Shown here in pieces: positions 1 to 12,042 of a stretch of 64,000 bases of DNA. This DNA is from Ascaphus truei (lineage: Eukaryota; Chordata; Amphibia; Anura; Ascaphidae). The stretch lies in contig WSYH01000854.1 of NCBI GenBank assembly GCA_036426205.1, positions 1 through 64,000 of the forward strand, in the 5' to 3' direction. Position numbers and translations under genes: made by a program. The notes under the pieces were generated by a model. It had not been told where the DNA came from and made no database searches. It was given only the letters and a program-made list of their open reading frames with translations. Each line of letters starts with the position of its first letter. The stretch's first letter is position 1.

Positions 1-80
1 CTCTCTCTCTCTCTCTCCCACCCTCTCTCTCCCACCCTCTCTCTCCCACCCTCTGTTTGTCACCCTCACCCACTCTCTCT
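1..80. repeat. CT-rich minisatellite
   Basis: Runs of CTCTCT alternate with CCCACC in an irregular ~14-bp unit. It is simple sequence with no coding signal. Confidence 0.85.
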
Positions 81-345
81 GTTTTATCTTAACTGCACTA
101 TACCTACACCGAAATAACCTATTCTGCTTTCTTCCAGATCTGACTCAAGTTTCACACGGGAGACATCGGAAGACAGGTAGAGAACACCTCCCCTCCAGTA
201 TAGTACCTTGAGGGACTGCGGATCAGGTAAGATCCCAGGTGGGATTGCTGCTTTGGAAATTGTTAAGAGGGGGCATCCTGACACTGGTTAATGTGTTCAG
301 AAGTCATTCACGTCTGGCTTTTTTTTTGGTTCGGTTAGTGAGGTC

Positions 346-346
<1 letters not shown>

Positions 347-418
<72 letters not shown>

Positions 419-487
419 ACATACACACATACATACACACATACACACATACATACACACATACACACATACACACACACACACACA
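347..487. repeat. (CA)n / (CATA)n microsatellite
   Basis: About 30 uninterrupted CA dinucleotides are followed by mixed CACA and CATA units. Open frames over this stretch on both strands are only Thr-His or Cys-Val runs produced by the repeat. Confidence 0.97.
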
Positions 488-1122
488 GTACTTTTCGAAA
501 TAAACCTACGTTTCTATGAAAATGTAAGTTTTTTTTTTTGCGGCCCACCTAGACTTAAACCTTGTTTATTTGGCCCTTGTTAGCATTTGAGTTTGACATG
601 CTTGCTGTAGGTGTTTGTTATTTTGTTGTTTTATCATCTCATACAAAAAGGAAGCACTCTAAATTCTAATAATGTCAAAACTAAAACGGAATGAGTGTGG
701 TGCTGCTTGAAGAAACAAGAGCTGTTCCCAGTTCTTTTGATTCACTCAGGAAAAAAATCAGCGCACCTCCAAGAAATAAAGACAGAAAAAAGCAAAAAAT
801 AGTGAAGTACGTTTTGATGAATCAGAAAAAAAGGGAAATGGTGAGACATGCACTTACTTCTAAGTGCCTGTCACCAGGCACGTAAAGGTTTCTTTCCACA
901 GCTTCACTTGAATATAGATGAGCTGGAGCCTTTCTGGTAAGTGTAGAACCAATTTTATAAAAGATAAAAAAAAGTATACAGATTTACACCACAAATGGAG
1001 CACTGATACTGATATTGTACCCACGAGTCCTTTCCCCAGATCGCAATCCTCTCCGCTTCTGTCGGCGTCTTGCGTCACTTCCGGTTTGGTCTCTGGGTTC
1101 CTGCAATTCAGTCCCACGGCAA
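488..1122. other. No gene seen
   Basis: AT-rich sequence. The short open frames at 691-1136 have no recognisable domain and no splice or promoter context that I can support. Confidence 0.5.
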
Positions 1123-1161
1123 CCCGACTAGTTTAGAAGGAAACTCCTTCTTTATCAAGGG
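1123..1161 (-). ncRNA. Hammerhead ribozyme relic (U3-A8 core)
   Basis: Reading the minus strand: CCC (1161-1159) precedes the core TTGATAA (1158-1152). After one extra A comes stem II GAAGGA/TCCTTC (1150-1145 with 1141-1136) closed by a 3-nt loop, then TAAA where GAAA is expected, a short stem III A-C-TA-G-U, and a UC cleavage position followed by GGG (1125-1123). That GGG pairs with the CCC, giving stem I. All parts of a type I hammerhead are in order. The changes are C3 to U with G8 to A, which keeps that pair, and G12 to U, which should inactivate it. This is a fold read by eye. Confidence 0.6.
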
Positions 1162-1228
1162 TATGAACCTTGATACCCTTGAGAAAGATAATGGCAAAAT
1201 ACTGAACTAGGGAGGAAACTAGTCCAAA
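1123..1228. repeat. Palindromic element with two opposed hammerhead-like halves
   Basis: The centre is an inverted repeat of 15-base arms (1150-1164 and 1173-1187, one mismatch) around an 8-base loop. The outer ends also match inverted: GACTAGTTT at 1126-1134 and AAACTAGTC at 1216-1224. The right half on the + strand has a TTGAGAA core (1179-1185) and an intact GAAA (1215-1218) followed by CTAGTC, but the intervening stem II region is enlarged and unpaired. The layout matches the better-preserved element at 35208-35521. Confidence 0.55.
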
Positions 1229-2285
1229 ACTACAATGCTAAAAGTCAAATGTAGTAAGTGATCATTTGTAGTAAAAAAAAATATATATACAATTCAGTAA
1301 ATAAAGAACTACTTAAAGTGGGTGACAGAGGTGCAACAAATGTAGAAACAAAAATGTATTATATAGTTATTATTATATAGGTATTAATTCTAATGTTATT
1401 CTCTATTTCAATTGAAATGTTATAACATCTAGGTATATTCTTATATTAGTGATTAGTATGTAGTAGATGCGCCTCAGTATCTTAAATGCTAATTGTTAGA
1501 ATATTGAGCAACATGCATGAAACTTCCATGGTATTAAGAGCCAAGAGAAGAGGGAATAGGTACTATCATCTGTAAAGAAATGGGTATAAAGAAGCCTAAT
1601 TGTGGGGCAAATAATAGAAATAAGAAGTCAGGTGTAGTGTTTGAAAGCGGTACTTACTTAGAAGCCATTTTAATTGTGATTGTCTAGCCTTCTGAAGGTC
1701 AAAGTGTAAAAATATGAAGGAATCCATGGAAAATCAATAACAAATTGATGAAAAATTCTGAAATGAGTAAGAAAATGATAAATGATATTAGTACTTGGTA
1801 AGAGAGTGATTAATGGAAATAAATTTCAGTGAATAGGATAAGATTAGTACCCACAGTCTTTGAAGTACTACAGATGTGTTAGTAAAATGGAGTTAAGGAG
1901 TGTCCATTTATTCCCATTGTCCTTTAAACAGTTAAGTGCAAATCCACAGAGAGTAGTGGCTGCTGCTGCTGCTCATAATGGAGGATCAAACACCAGTAAT
2001 TAAAATAGAAATCTTTAAACAGTCTCCAATAGTGCATTCAAAGATTTTATTAACAATAGATATTAAAAGCAATGATATTCAACTCACATTTGTGAAGCAT
2101 CAAACGTATATCCTGGTGCTCCTTTCCCTCAGCTTAACATCCTGATTCTCTCCTTCAAGACACAATGGGTGGTCCATGCTTCTCAGCATCCTGGGTGGTT
2201 AAACAACTCTTCCAGTATTAAGGGTGTGATATTTAGGAAGGGGGGAGATACCAGCATTCTTATCAAATAGGATTGAAGCACAGGG
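1229..2285. other. No gene seen
   Basis: AT-rich, without long open frames or recognisable repeats. Confidence 0.5.
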
Positions 2286-2500
2286 TCTGCTGAGCTGAAA
2301 AACATTTATTTCAGGTCCAGGGACCCCTGCTTTCCGAGGTAGAGGACTCAATGTGGGTGTTGGTATCTCCTACAAGTTTAAATGTCCTGGTCACATGTGT
2401 CGTAACGCGGGAGATGTAAACTTGCAGGAGACACCAGCATCCAATACGGAGACCTGTTCCTCAGGAAGCAGGGGCTCTCCAGACCTGAAATTAATATGGT
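2286..2500. repeat. Imperfect palindromic repeat
   Basis: The left part (CCCCTGCTTTCC..., TCTCCTACAAG) is mirrored on the right (CTTGCAGGAGA..., GGAAGCAGGGG) around a core with GTCACATGTGTCGTAACGCG. The same arm words and a related GTCACGTGACGCGGG core occur in the palindromes at 21222-21835, so they appear to be one family. No coding frame is supported. Confidence 0.55.
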
Positions 2501-4140
2501 AATGCTCCAGACTGCATGCTTTTATCCTATGTACTATTTTTTTTTTTATAAAAACACCACAATCTGCTGTAACAGCTGTGTGGAAAAACACAGAGAGAGG
2601 GACTGCTCTCTGTGCTCTCTCTGCACAGCTCTTAGACTATGGCGGCATTGTAGTATTAATGGTGTGGGAGTCCCATTCAGAAGAAGGGACCCCTGCGGCG
2701 TTATTCCTTCTGGGAAATTCCCTCTCAGCGCTGGGCCGTGATAGCACGTGATGATCACGACCGCACTTGGGCTGCTGTCACCCGATCCATGTGACACACA
2801 GGAGGAACTTGTATCTCACCACATCTCTAGATGAATGTATATGGGCAGTAGAAATATTTACAATTTCCTCTGTAGGTTGCTGTTGTGGTGATGTGACAGG
2901 TTGTGTCTCGTTGCTGACTTGCCTCTTCACCTCTGTTGTTCTACTTGTGTTATGTCAGAGAAGGGAACGTTTTCGGTTCAGATACCGCTAATTTCTGTGC
3001 TACGTGAGAAAGAAAAAATAAATAGATATTGTTAATATTGCTGTATATGATAGAATATTACTACAGCTGATGTATTTTGTATTCCATTGCTAATAAAAGT
3101 GCACACCCAAAGCTAGCCTGGGTTTGATTATGAGAACATGATTGTATTAGATATAGTGCTTCCTCTCTTTTAAATTAAAGCTTTCTTTTCCTCTCAGTGT
3201 TCTGTCTGCTTGTTTCTTCCATTATGATGTTGGAGAGATTCCTTGTACAAATGACCAATGGTGCTAATTTAAAACATTAAAATTTAAGATCAGTTGTTTA
3301 CAACTCTTTTTGTACCTAACTCTAAATCGGGGTCCATATTTCAGAACCAGAGATGGCCAATGCTATTTTTTGTAACTAGATCTAAACCAAGCCCTATGTA
3401 TGTTACATCAGAGGTACATGTGGGTTGTGAGTAATTGGAGTGATTATGAATGCTAGACAAATGACACAGAAAGAAAAATAACAAAAATGACAAACTAAAT
3501 ATAAGTTAGTGTGTATGCACTGAAATATTACATTTCTGTTATAAAAAAAAACATTCCCGTAATAAGACTAGCAACAAGATGAATGAACTAGATGTAGTAT
3601 ATGCTATAAATTTAAAAAATAGCTCTTTCTAAGAAGATATACTGAATTATATTAGGCTATTTAAATTCAAGAAGAGATTCCTTTTAATTATGTTAAAAGA
3701 CAGGATTGCCTGATTAATCAAGATTTGTATGCCAAGGTTTTATGATCACTTTGTCTTGGATGATATTCTTTCTATAATGCCCTCATAGGCTCGTGGGACC
3801 CATAAGAGAAGAGGAAGGTCATTAAGAGGGTCAAAGCAGATGCCGGTTTGGCATAATGATGAGCAGGAAATGTGGAAGTTTACTGACAAGAGCAGGTAAG
3901 AAATGTAATCCCTAAACCTGTAGATCCTCCATTATAAGTAATGGTAATAGCACACATGTTTTGTTAATTTCCTTCTTAAAGAGTTGTGTCATAAGCAAAT
4001 CCTTTTCGAGCATACCACTATTATGTTGTTATGTTTGTATATTAGAATACCAGTGCATCCAACTCATATGGTTGTCTATATAATTTCATAGAAAGTATAC
4101 AACTTAAGAACAGAGAAATAGGCAAAACATATTTTTCAAT
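2501..4140. other. No gene seen
   Basis: The short open frames at 2496-2991 lack recognisable domains. The rest is AT-rich, without tandem or inverted structure that I can support. Confidence 0.45.
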
Positions 4141-4144
4141 GTTC

Positions 4145-4258
4145 ATGCTTTTATTCTTACCATGTAGTCCGACATTTGAGCCATTACCTTGAATAAGGCT
4201 GCAGTGACTGCCAAAATGTCAGACTGCATAGCAAGAATAAAAGCATGAAGACTGAAAA
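4145..4258. repeat. Palindromic element with decayed hammerhead-like core
   Basis: The outer arms CATGCTTTTATTCTT (from 4145) and AAGAATAAAAGCATG (ending near 4248) are inverted. Inside, the + strand reads CCTTGAATAAGGC...GACTGCC then AAAATGTCAGACT. This matches word for word, with substitutions, the TTGAGAA / GGCAGT-ACTGCC / GAAACGTTGGACT order of the element at 35318-35371. G8 and G12 of the hammerhead core are both lost, so it is a relic. Confidence 0.5.
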
Positions 4259-4629
4259 CAAATTGTGTCCAATTCCTCTCTTCCTAAGTTTCAAATTATT
4301 ATTAACATAAGAATACAGTATCTAAAATCTCTGAGAGAAGAAAGTAAAGAGTTTAGGGTTAGTTTCAATAAAGTTTATGGAGTATGAGTTAAAACCGCAC
4401 CCGGTAGAAAAAAAAGTACTGCACAATTTTTTCAGAAATATTGCTTTGTTCAACAAAACAAATATATTCCTAAAACTCTGCTTGGTAAAAATAATTATTT
4501 GAATAAAATAGAATTTATGCATTGCAAAATATAATGTGTCACATTTAATTAACTACTCAGAACTCTTCTTCCAACAATATTCTTGCAATAGAAACTGAAA
4601 TTGCATTCCATTTTTTTGACATATTTATA

Positions 4630-4886
4630 CAGTAGGGTCCCGCTCACATTCCATTGCGCCGTCGCAAATCGCACCAGCGATTTTCGGCTTCTCCTACCCT
4701 TCTGCGGATGCGCAGAATTGCAGTCCCCCGTTCTGCACATGCGCAAACTCGGCTGTTCCCCCTTTCGCGCATGTGCGAACTGGGCCTTCCCCCTTTTGTG
4801 CATGCGCAGACATGCCGGCCCCTTCTCGGTACTGCCGTATTGGCAGATCCCCGAGAAGTGAAACGCTGAGAAGCGGGGCCCTACTG
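4630..4886. mobile_element. Tigger/pogo-like MITE
   Basis: Terminal inverted repeats CAGTAGGGTCCCGCTC at the left and its near-complement (AAGCGGGGCCCTACTG) at the right are flanked by TA on both sides (4628-4629, 4887-4888). CAG termini and a TA duplication fit the pogo/Tigger group. The 257-bp interior has three to four degenerate ~35-bp repeats, each holding a TGCGCA(T)G-type word. There is no transposase; the open frames across it (up to 128 codons) follow the repeat. Confidence 0.75.
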
Positions 4887-4888
4887 TA

Positions 4889-6741
4889 TATGCAAATTTA
4901 GTTTGCTTTGTTAAATGTTGTACAGTAGTAACCAAAGTGCCAGCAAGTCAAAGGTTGACCATCACTAGTTTGACACTTGGGTTACTAGGGGGTTAATATA
5001 TCGATATCTTCTAAAATGTTAATATCATGTATTTCCATCACATATTATATCTTCATTATGTATCTATGTATATGGTGGCCATTTTACACTAAGGTAAGAT
5101 TGGCTTAATGCCACCCTTGAGTAGATGATAAAACAATTGCAATACAGTAATTTTGGGCAGTAACATGATTTCGTTAGTAGAGATGTGAGAAACAATCCAA
5201 AATGCAAACGCAAAATGTTAAGCTTTCTTTTCTCAAATTCAATTAGCTGGGAATCTTTTCACTAAGACTCAAATGGTTTTTGATGTTGCATAAGAAAGCT
5301 TTCAGTGAAATACCACAAGACATTGAGCGAAATATGGTTTTTGTATCTTATTTATCATCACCTCAATAAGCAAATCTAACATTTTTAGAGAATTTTGCAA
5401 GCAAGTCCAGCGATTACAGAGGATTTAGCAAATTTGTCTATTAAACTAAATTGTAATGCACATTGAGATCATTCTTGATGAATCATTTACAAACTCTGAT
5501 TCATCTGGGGCTTTTTTTCCGAGACTCATAAAAGGCAAATTTTACAGGGTACGTGACCTCATGAGAAAGTTTTGCTCATCTCTAATTGCCAGCTGTAAAA
5601 CTTTAGTGAATATAATGTGAATAAATAGTTGTCCATTAATTACTCATTTGCATGCTCATATGCATAAACCCACACTAAAACGTTCTCATAAATATTGTTG
5701 CATTAAAAGGTCTCTTATCTCTGCTTTAGCGCTGATGACATGGTTTCAGTGAATTGATCAAGAAATATAATCGGTGTTGATTCTTTCCCCGACTTTTAAT
5801 GAATCTATGACCAAGAGTATACACAAAATGTTTCAATGTAAAGTGTTCATCAGTATGTCCCACTATCTCCTACAGTACAATGGTTTTGCTACCTAGTCAT
5901 ATTATATGATGGAACGCACCAGATAAATGTGTTATTTTCAGGGTGTGGCCAGTCACTCAGCGGCTATCTGAGAATCTCTATTCAAGGAGTTTGGGAGTTT
6001 ATGGCCAATTGCACATTGGAGTCAACCTCTAAGTTTTGTTTGCTTGTATCTTAATCTATTTATTTAGATTTTGGCCTGCTACATGAACACCTCTTGAAGT
6101 AGGACATAAGTCCACTCATATTTCTCTCGTGTGGTCCTGTCACAGGCCACTATTCAATAGCTGGGGAAGTCACTTCTCCAGAAGCTCTGAGCTTTATTAA
6201 TTTTAGTGGATCTCAAAGCTTCTTTGACATAGAGAAGCGGTTTCACAGGATAATATATTGTGGATGCAGTGAGAAATACATGCATAATAACCAAGAATGA
6301 ACAGCATTTTTTACTGGCCATTTCTGGATTCCTTGAAAAGGAAATATATTTTATGTTCTATAAGATTGAATGTTTATATTTTGATTTAATACTTATTATA
6401 TTCACTTACTGTAGATCAATGACTTTTGCGAGTTATATACATGGTTTTGGTGAAATATAACTGATACCCTGGCTCTGTTCACAAATATGTGTCCAAACCT
6501 TTTGTATCCTACTGTATAACCTTTTTTACCATTATCAAGGGTTACCCATTTCATTTCTGCATGTTACAGAGAGAAATGGTCCGGCTCTTGTTTATATTTG
6601 TTTAAGAATTTGGATTTCCCTGTTACATAGTCCTGTTTCTCACTCTTTTCTGCCCTTGTTCTAGCATACTGTATTCTTACTCACTGTAATGTGAACTTCT
6701 AATGAACTAACAAGAAATGTATAGTACTTATTGGAGGATAC
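4889..6741. other. No gene seen
   Basis: AT-rich sequence without recognisable repeats or long open frames. Confidence 0.45.
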
Positions 6742-8114
6742 TTAAAGGATAGAGAAGTATATACCCTCCTTCGGGAAACTGGATGATTGTGGCAGGCCCC
6801 ACTCGACTGCAGGCATCTGGTCGGGTGCTTCATTGGGGCAAGGCGCAGGAGCGTTTTCTGTGGACATAGAGGGTGTCTCGGTCAGTTGCACTGTGAGGGT
6901 CAGGACCCTTGGGTTGGATCCTTTTGGCTGTGAACAGTTTTTAGAGAAATGACCGGGCTGGCCACAGTTAAAGCAGTGAGTATCGCGGTTAGTGTCAAAG
7001 ACAGAATGAGGGGCCGAGCTCCTAGGCATCCTAGTGGCGGGGACAGACATCTTTAGAGTCTCTTTAGGCTTCTGGACCACCACCTCTTTGATCGCTTTCT
7101 TTCGGGAGTCTTTAGACATCCCGGGGGTTTGTAAGTATAATAAAACCTCCTGTTTTCTGATGTGGCTCATTAACGCCATGAAGTTGGGGGTGTGGCAGCA
7201 GATGGGGCACCTCGCATCATGAGGGCCACAGGGTGTAAGGGTAGCAATCCCTTCAGGAGCTGTCAGACTCTGTATTGGTCAACCACTGCTGCAGGGGTGA
7301 TTCGCTTGGAGAGTAAACCCTATAAGGAGAGTTGGAGCCGTTTGGGGAATGCAGACAGTTCCTCGCCTTCCTTCTGGCGGAGAGCACAGAACTGAGCTAG
7401 GAGTTCCTCCTCCTCATCTTCAGTAGTATATGCTTGAGTGAGGAGTTCAATCAACTTCTGGATGGTGACTTATCCCTCTGTCTCGCGTGCATTTACACAA
7501 GCTGCGTCGCTTGGGACCGTAGACAATTAACCACCCATTGCCTACTAATGGCCTCTGAATAGGACCACTCGCTGAGCACAAGGCAAGCATGTTCCCTCCG
7601 GCCGTGAATCCTTCTTCCCCTATGGGGGTGGGTGTAATTCTGGAGAACGACTTTAACTTGCGATAATAGGAAGGATGCGGAGGTTCCGCTGGAGATGGCA
7701 CCTTGGGTATGATTTTGGGACTGGATGTCGCCATGGGCAGGGACAGTTCTGGAAGGATTACTGGGCAGCCTGGGGGCAGGGATCCAGGAAGCTGTAGGGC
7801 CCTGGGAGTGTCGTCCTCACTTATCTCTAGGCTGGTTGCCATGATGAGGATATTCCAGCGGAAATAGGCATCCCACTTTTGGCCTATTTGCCGCATGTTA
7901 GCAAAACCCGGGAAGGGCCTGAGTCTGTCCTGACTTCTTGAGGGGTTGTGTCAAATGGCACGTCACCCACTACGACTACCTGGTGGGGAGACTCATTGAG
8001 CTCCAGGGCCCAGATTTGGACCTGTTGCTTGGAAGGGAAAAACATGGTGTATTTTCCGTTTAATTTGCACTCTGAGTTGGGCACCCCATGTCTGAATCTC
8101 AGCAGTGACTCCAA
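6742..8114 (-). pseudogene. Decayed Ty3/PNMA-like gag of an LTR element
   Basis: Three minus-strand open fragments lie in N-to-C order in different frames: 8114-7884, 7896-7447 and 7179-6742. The middle one has the gag capsid entry motif of PNMA/Ty3-type elements (YYRKLKSFS...PTPIGEE). The last one has a CCHC zinc knuckle, CFNCGQPGHFSKNC, expected to bind RNA in nucleocapsid. Between 7447 and 7179 the capsid core is only readable by changing frame. No protease, RT or integrase follows downstream on the minus strand (below 6742). I infer an inactivated gag whose own 5' LTR is the neighbouring 8116-9075 segment. Confidence 0.72.
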
Positions 8115-8115
8115 A

Positions 8116-9075
8116 TTTAGCCCTTGTTCAGCCGTGACTAGAAGGACTACCGGTACTGATGTTACCTGTTGGCTAACAGAAGGCCTAAGCCTCGACCACT
8201 AGAAGCCTGAGGTTATCATGTGTTTGACTTGGTGTTGCACCTCCACCTGATAGGGATCTCGGCGGAGCAGGATAAGCCCCTCACAGAAAAAATACCAATA
8301 GTAATACACACACACATACTAACAACCTTTACTGAATGCATATAATATAACAACCAATACCACACAGTATACTGCACACCCAACCCAGTACCACCAGAGA
8401 GTGTCCCCAAAGTACATTGGGTGTTAGGCACCAATACCCTGATATCCTTCTCCCAATATCCAGGCCCACCCAAAAGTGTATGGAGTAGCGCTACCCCGTG
8501 AACTGTTGGTGCATTTTGTTGAGGTACCTGTCAGGTACTTCAGTATCCGGTGAGGCCGACTAGCAACAGGGATCCGCTGATCCAGCGATGTCGTCTGCAA
8601 TGGCATCTGACTCTGTGATGGGTGAACTCCAGTAGGAGGATCTGACCTTTGAGAGTCTCTTTAACATAGGTGGTCTGGTCCCAGACCATAGGCCACAATT
8701 AACCGTGCGTCGTCTTCGCTGATACCTATCCTCACTACTAGCAGCTACTGGGCAAAGGTCCCTGACTATGGGCTTTCCCTGTAGCAGCCACAAGCTTTTT
8801 GTGAGGGGGCCTATCTTGGTCCTAAGGGGTAAACTGGCCTAATTTGGGTTCCACTGGCACCAGACCCTACCTTCCCCTTGTCTGTCCTGGTTTCAAACGC
8901 CCCTCGTGATCTAAGCGCACCAAATTTATCTATCCTCTCCTCAGAGGTTCCGGGGAACCCTATTGGTCAACACTGCCCACGTGGGTATTATGCCCCAAAG
9001 CACTCTGGGGAGTGTAGTTCCCTTGTGGAGCTATGTAGAAGATGGCTGCCACGCTCTCTAATTCCTCTGTGCATG
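8116..9075 (-). mobile_element. LTR of the decayed gag element (approximate right end)
   Basis: The left boundary is set where the minus-strand leader TTTGGAGTCACTGCTGAGAT begins just outside it (8115 downward). That leader resembles TTTGGAGGCGAGCGGCTGAG, which directly follows the LTR at 32367. The first bases (TTTAGCCC) resemble TGTAGCCC at 14786, as do following words such as AAGGCCT and CTCACAG. The right end near 9040-9075 is less certain. Confidence 0.45.
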
Positions 9076-9087
9076 TGCACCCTCTAA

Positions 9088-9675
9088 GGCTATGGCTATA
9101 GGCAGCCAGACGGAGCGGAACGGAGGGGAGGCGCATACACGCTGCAATGCTCTTGCTGAAGCCTGAGCTTTTCTAGGCTTTGCAGGATATGCAGCGGGCG
9201 CGAATTGGGGGCGTGTCAATAGGCATGGCAATGACATTCCAGCGCGGACGTCACTTCCACTACTGTACCTCACATCCCGATCCACCGGCATTTTTTCAAC
9301 TGCAGCATCTGAAGCACTGTGGTATTTCCCCCTGGTCTGGAAAGTAACTAACTTTATTTTTTTGGGTGTGTTGTGTTGTATGTTTGTGTTGTGTGTGCTT
9401 ACCACCGGCATCCAAAAAAGAAAAATGGCGTAACTTTGAAAATGTAACTTCACTTTGATTGGAGAAGACGGGACATGTGAACAGGTCATGTGATCATGCC
9501 ATCGCGCAAAAAATCACTTGGCTGTCTTCTTCAATTTTGCACCTTTGCCAGCTCCGTCTGACGTGTGCGCTGGCACCATCTATAGACATCCTCAAAGAGG
9601 ACCATAGATGTGAACGCGCAGCGTGCGTGTGCCTCCCCTCCGTTCCGCTCCGTCTGAAATACTATAGACACAGCC
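9088..9675. mobile_element. PIF-Harbinger-like MITE
   Basis: Long inverted ends share CAGACGGAGCGGAACGGAGG plus outer GGCT.TG.CTATAG. The 3-bp flanks are TAA (9085-9087) and TTA (9676-9678), which fits a TWA target with one change. The 588-bp interior has no transposase. The long frames here (143, 135 codons) are shadows of GC-rich inverted ends. Confidence 0.65.
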
Positions 9676-9678
9676 TTA

Positions 9679-11558
9679 CATGGTCACCGGACCTGTTAAA
9701 TGCTTGGCACATGCCCAAACTGTCTTCTGTGCAATCACAGCTATCAGTAATGGCCGGTGCCTTGACTGGGCATCCGCCGCGGAGATCCAGAGCAACAGAG
9801 CTCCTCTCTCTACCTGCACGCAGCTGCCGCAGTGCCGCTGAACATCTGCATGCCACTGGCAGTTAGCCGCTCACTCCCGCAGCTGTGCAGCCTCCCCCCT
9901 TCCCCACAGCTGCAACACGGTAAGCGGGCCATGGTGGGACCTGGCTACATCAGTCTGAAATTAATGAGGACATGCTTCTCTGACTGATTTGTATCATTTT
10001 TGGATAATGTTGTTATTTTTTTTCAATATTTCACTTACAGCTATTTTTGGATTCCCCTTGTTTTGTAGAAAAATGTTTGAAAATGAAATAAATATTCTCT
10101 TACATAATTGAGGCCTATATTATAAAATGCTTGTCTCACTACACAGCCAACTTTTAATATTTTTACAGGTAAACTATTTTTAAATCGCATGTTTGATTAA
10201 AGAAGAAATATGCTTCTATACTTATGAAGAATACAGTAGTTTGATACATTCATGTGAAATCAGAATTAATGAATTAGTCATGTAGCATTAAGCTGAATTC
10301 CACAATGTATCCCTTCTGAGCATAAAATAATTTCCTGTAGAAACCCCATCTATTCTGTTATGTCCTGTAGACTGACCCATATTATACTAAATTCTAATTT
10401 GATTATTATCACAGTTATTTGCAAACAATATTCTTTGCACCCATAAATACCTGCGTCATTAATTCACAAATCTATACTTACAATGGTATATAAAAGAACA
10501 ATATAACACTGTTCTTTATTTAAAACTGAGTTATGATGTATTCTGATAGCTGTGTTATTATAATTTGCTGACGCAACATACATTTGGTTGATCCAATGTT
10601 ATCTGGACAATCACCACTTAAAATTTAGCATGACACAAACTAGAGCTAAAAGTTAGAAATGTAAAAGTGTAAACAAGTATATTCCTATTTCTGGTAATTT
10701 TATTACCGCTGGAAGAACACTTCTTACAGTACCACAGTCAGCAATTCATCACTATTGATTGTCATTTGGTGTTGAAAGCGTATTGGTTTACAAGCAGCCT
10801 ATTGATATAAAAGATTAACGCCAAGAGCAGCAGATCAAATTAACTTAATTTTAGTGCACATTAAACTGTCCTTTTTTAAAACTTACATAGATGTAGGTCT
10901 TTGAACTTTAGGAACTCTACATAGTTCATCTTTGAGTGCTCAGCTTTGGTCCAATTTATGTCTATATTGTCCTATTTGGGTCTGTTCTACAGTCCATCTG
11001 AATTTCTCTGCTCTGACTGCTCATGCATTTTTTTGGTTCTGCTTAACATTGAACCTTGTGTTTTGTGCTCTTTTCTGGACAACTGTTGCGGTTGCACCTT
11101 TGTCATACAGTATCTCTTGCGCTACAGACCAGACTACGTATTCCTTTTGTTTATTACTCATGGTTTATCTAATGTTTGTGTGAGCTCTATACAAAAGTAA
11201 ATGATAAAATGTAGCCAAATAAGTTGTACTTTATCTATTTACTATTTAATTTTCCATTTCCTCTTCAATTAGGTATGCTTATGAATTTAAATGAAAGTCA
11301 ATAAAAACGAGTACATTTACTCAATGTCCTTCAAACGTGCTTTTTTTGTCATATATGTATCAAGCTGTTATTTAATGAAAAATGATTCGGGTAAAAACAA
11401 GCGATAATGGGGTAGACAAAGTTGCATACCTGTCTGACACATGCAAATACACAACAAGTGGTATTTGTATTTACTGTACACTGTACTATGTAGGGTGTTT
11501 GTCACTTTTTCTACCCGCCATAACTTTTTTAATGTCTGATTCAAACAAATGAGCACAC
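9679..11558. other. No gene seen
   Basis: After ~250 bp of GC-rich sequence the region is AT-rich. The frames at 10932-11200 are hydrophobic but overlap in two phases and show no family that I recognise. Confidence 0.45.
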
Positions 11559-11900
11559 TGGGGCCTATTCACAAAGCAATGATAAGTGTTTTTAAGTGCG
11601 ATAAATGCCCTTATAGCGCGATACTGCCTGCTCTGTCCCCAGGTGATGTTATGAAAATATGTGATTCCCCCGGGGTCTCCGGATGATGTTGTGAAATATA
11701 TGTGTGTCCGCCGGGTGATGTTAATATGTGTGTCCCCCGAGGTCCCCAGAGGTCCCCAGGTGATGTTGTGAATATATGTGTGTCCCTTGGCTCCGTGGAG
11801 CTGATCCGCATTAATTGAATCAAAGGTGAACCCGTGATTGAATCCAAATGAATCACAATTGAATAATACCCATCTTCATAACTTTGTAACCGCAAATGTT
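11559..11900. repeat. Repeat end plus ~36-bp minisatellite
   Basis: It starts with GGGGCCTATTCACAAAG, whose complement ends another repeat at 22115-22137. From 11635 to 11790 there are about four degenerate copies of a unit containing CCCCAGGTGATGTTGTGAA and ATATGTGTGTCCC. I cannot assign a transposon family. Confidence 0.5.
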
Positions 11901-12042
11901 ATGAACTAGTTAATTTAAAGGGCAATCATCCCATGATCACAACATCGTTTTGACTGTTTAAAAGTCAGTTCAGATGTCTTGATAGATCTGGTGGGGCCCT
12001 TAGATACTCGCCTCAGAAGGTTGTTGACATAGTGATTAGTTG

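Noticed and set aside
239..583. 114-codon frame with a Thr-His run, and Cys-Val frames opposite
   Set aside because: Created entirely by the (CA)n microsatellite.
10932..11200. Overlapping 83- and 84-codon hydrophobic frames
   Set aside because: Two phases are equally open, with no family match and no codon signal that I can defend.
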